The notes under the pieces were generated by a model, which did not search any database, was not told the DNA's origin, and saw nothing but the letters and a program-made list of their open reading frames with translations. A stretch of DNA of 36,698 nucleotides from an uncultured Verrucomicrobiota bacterium (GTDB taxonomy: Bacteria; Verrucomicrobiota; Verrucomicrobiia; Verrucomicrobiales; Akkermansiaceae). The stretch spans positions 1-36,698 of the forward strand of contig CAJXYV010000010.1 in the NCBI GenBank assembly GCA_913063525.1, read 5' to 3'. Numbering within the stretch: position 1 is the first letter of the stretch; each line of letters starts with the position of its first letter. Positions 36,644 through 36,698 of the stretch are shown here, piece after piece. The translations under genes and the position numbers were made by a program.

Positions 36644-36698
36644 TGCGGAATGCGGAATGCGGAATGCGGAATGCGGAATGCGGAATGCGGAATGCGGA
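36644..36698. repeat. 7-bp simple repeat at window end
   Basis: TGCGGAA is repeated head to tail seven times plus most of an eighth copy, running off the window. It lies 57 bases upstream of prfA (minus strand). The period of 7 is one third of the 21-bp arrays in the window. Confidence 0.95.

Overview
The window looks like a chromosomal segment of a Verrucomicrobiota bacterium, probably Verrucomicrobiales. Reasons: many secreted sulfatases and polysaccharide lyases without SusC/SusD; a giant secreted protein carrying an autotransporter-type beta repeat and a C-terminal D-x-D-G-x-x-N-L-x-E-Y-x-L-G module ending in R-L-K-V; almost no Shine-Dalgarno sequences; and high-GC housekeeping genes of Verrucomicrobia type. 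This assignment is inference from gene content.

Layout. Positions 1-272 are the C-terminal end of a secreted or surface protein, closed by a strong terminator (299-330). Positions 331-979 hold no gene but contain a 21-bp tandem repeat array (492-722). From 980 to 27525 ten genes run on the plus strand with gaps of at most about 70 bp and two start/stop overlaps, so they probably form one operon: a GH88-esterase fusion, an iduronate-2-sulfatase-like sulfatase with an EF-hand tail, a free EF-hand protein, an arylsulfatase-like sulfatase with an EF-hand tail, a DUF6250-like protein, a PL6 lyase, a second arylsulfatase-like and a second iduronate-sulfatase-like enzyme, a GH2 enzyme, a lyase with two complete catalytic halves, and a 3418-residue protein joining a PL6-like domain and a PL8 lyase. 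All have export signals. Together they read as an extracytoplasmic system for a sulfated, uronic-acid-containing polysaccharide: lyases cut the chain, sulfatases strip sulfate, GH88 removes the unsaturated end sugar, an esterase removes acyl groups and GH2 trims neutral sugars. A glycosaminoglycan-like (chondroitin/dermatan type) or ulvan-like substrate fits; the sequence cannot settle which. No transporter, regulator or sulfatase-maturating enzyme is present.

From 27561 the content is housekeeping: mfd (minus), a P-II gene (plus) behind an excellent sigma-54 promoter, a bifunctional NAD(P)HX repair gene, an N-acetylmuramoyl-L-alanine amidase, an unknown exported protein, a 120-residue protein with an AT-hook-like tail, and prfA (all minus). 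Between prfA and the AT-hook-like gene lies a second array (about 35005-35442) built on the same 21-bp period, made of alternately inverted AATT-cored half-units. A 7-bp repeat runs off the end of the window.

Most interesting points: two 21-bp-phased intergenic arrays, one next to a gene for a possible AT-hook protein; EF-hand tails shared by two sulfatases and a free protein; duplicated or fused lyases with catalytic-residue changes in the PL6 domains; and 8-9-base homopolymers inside three of the carbohydrate-active genes.
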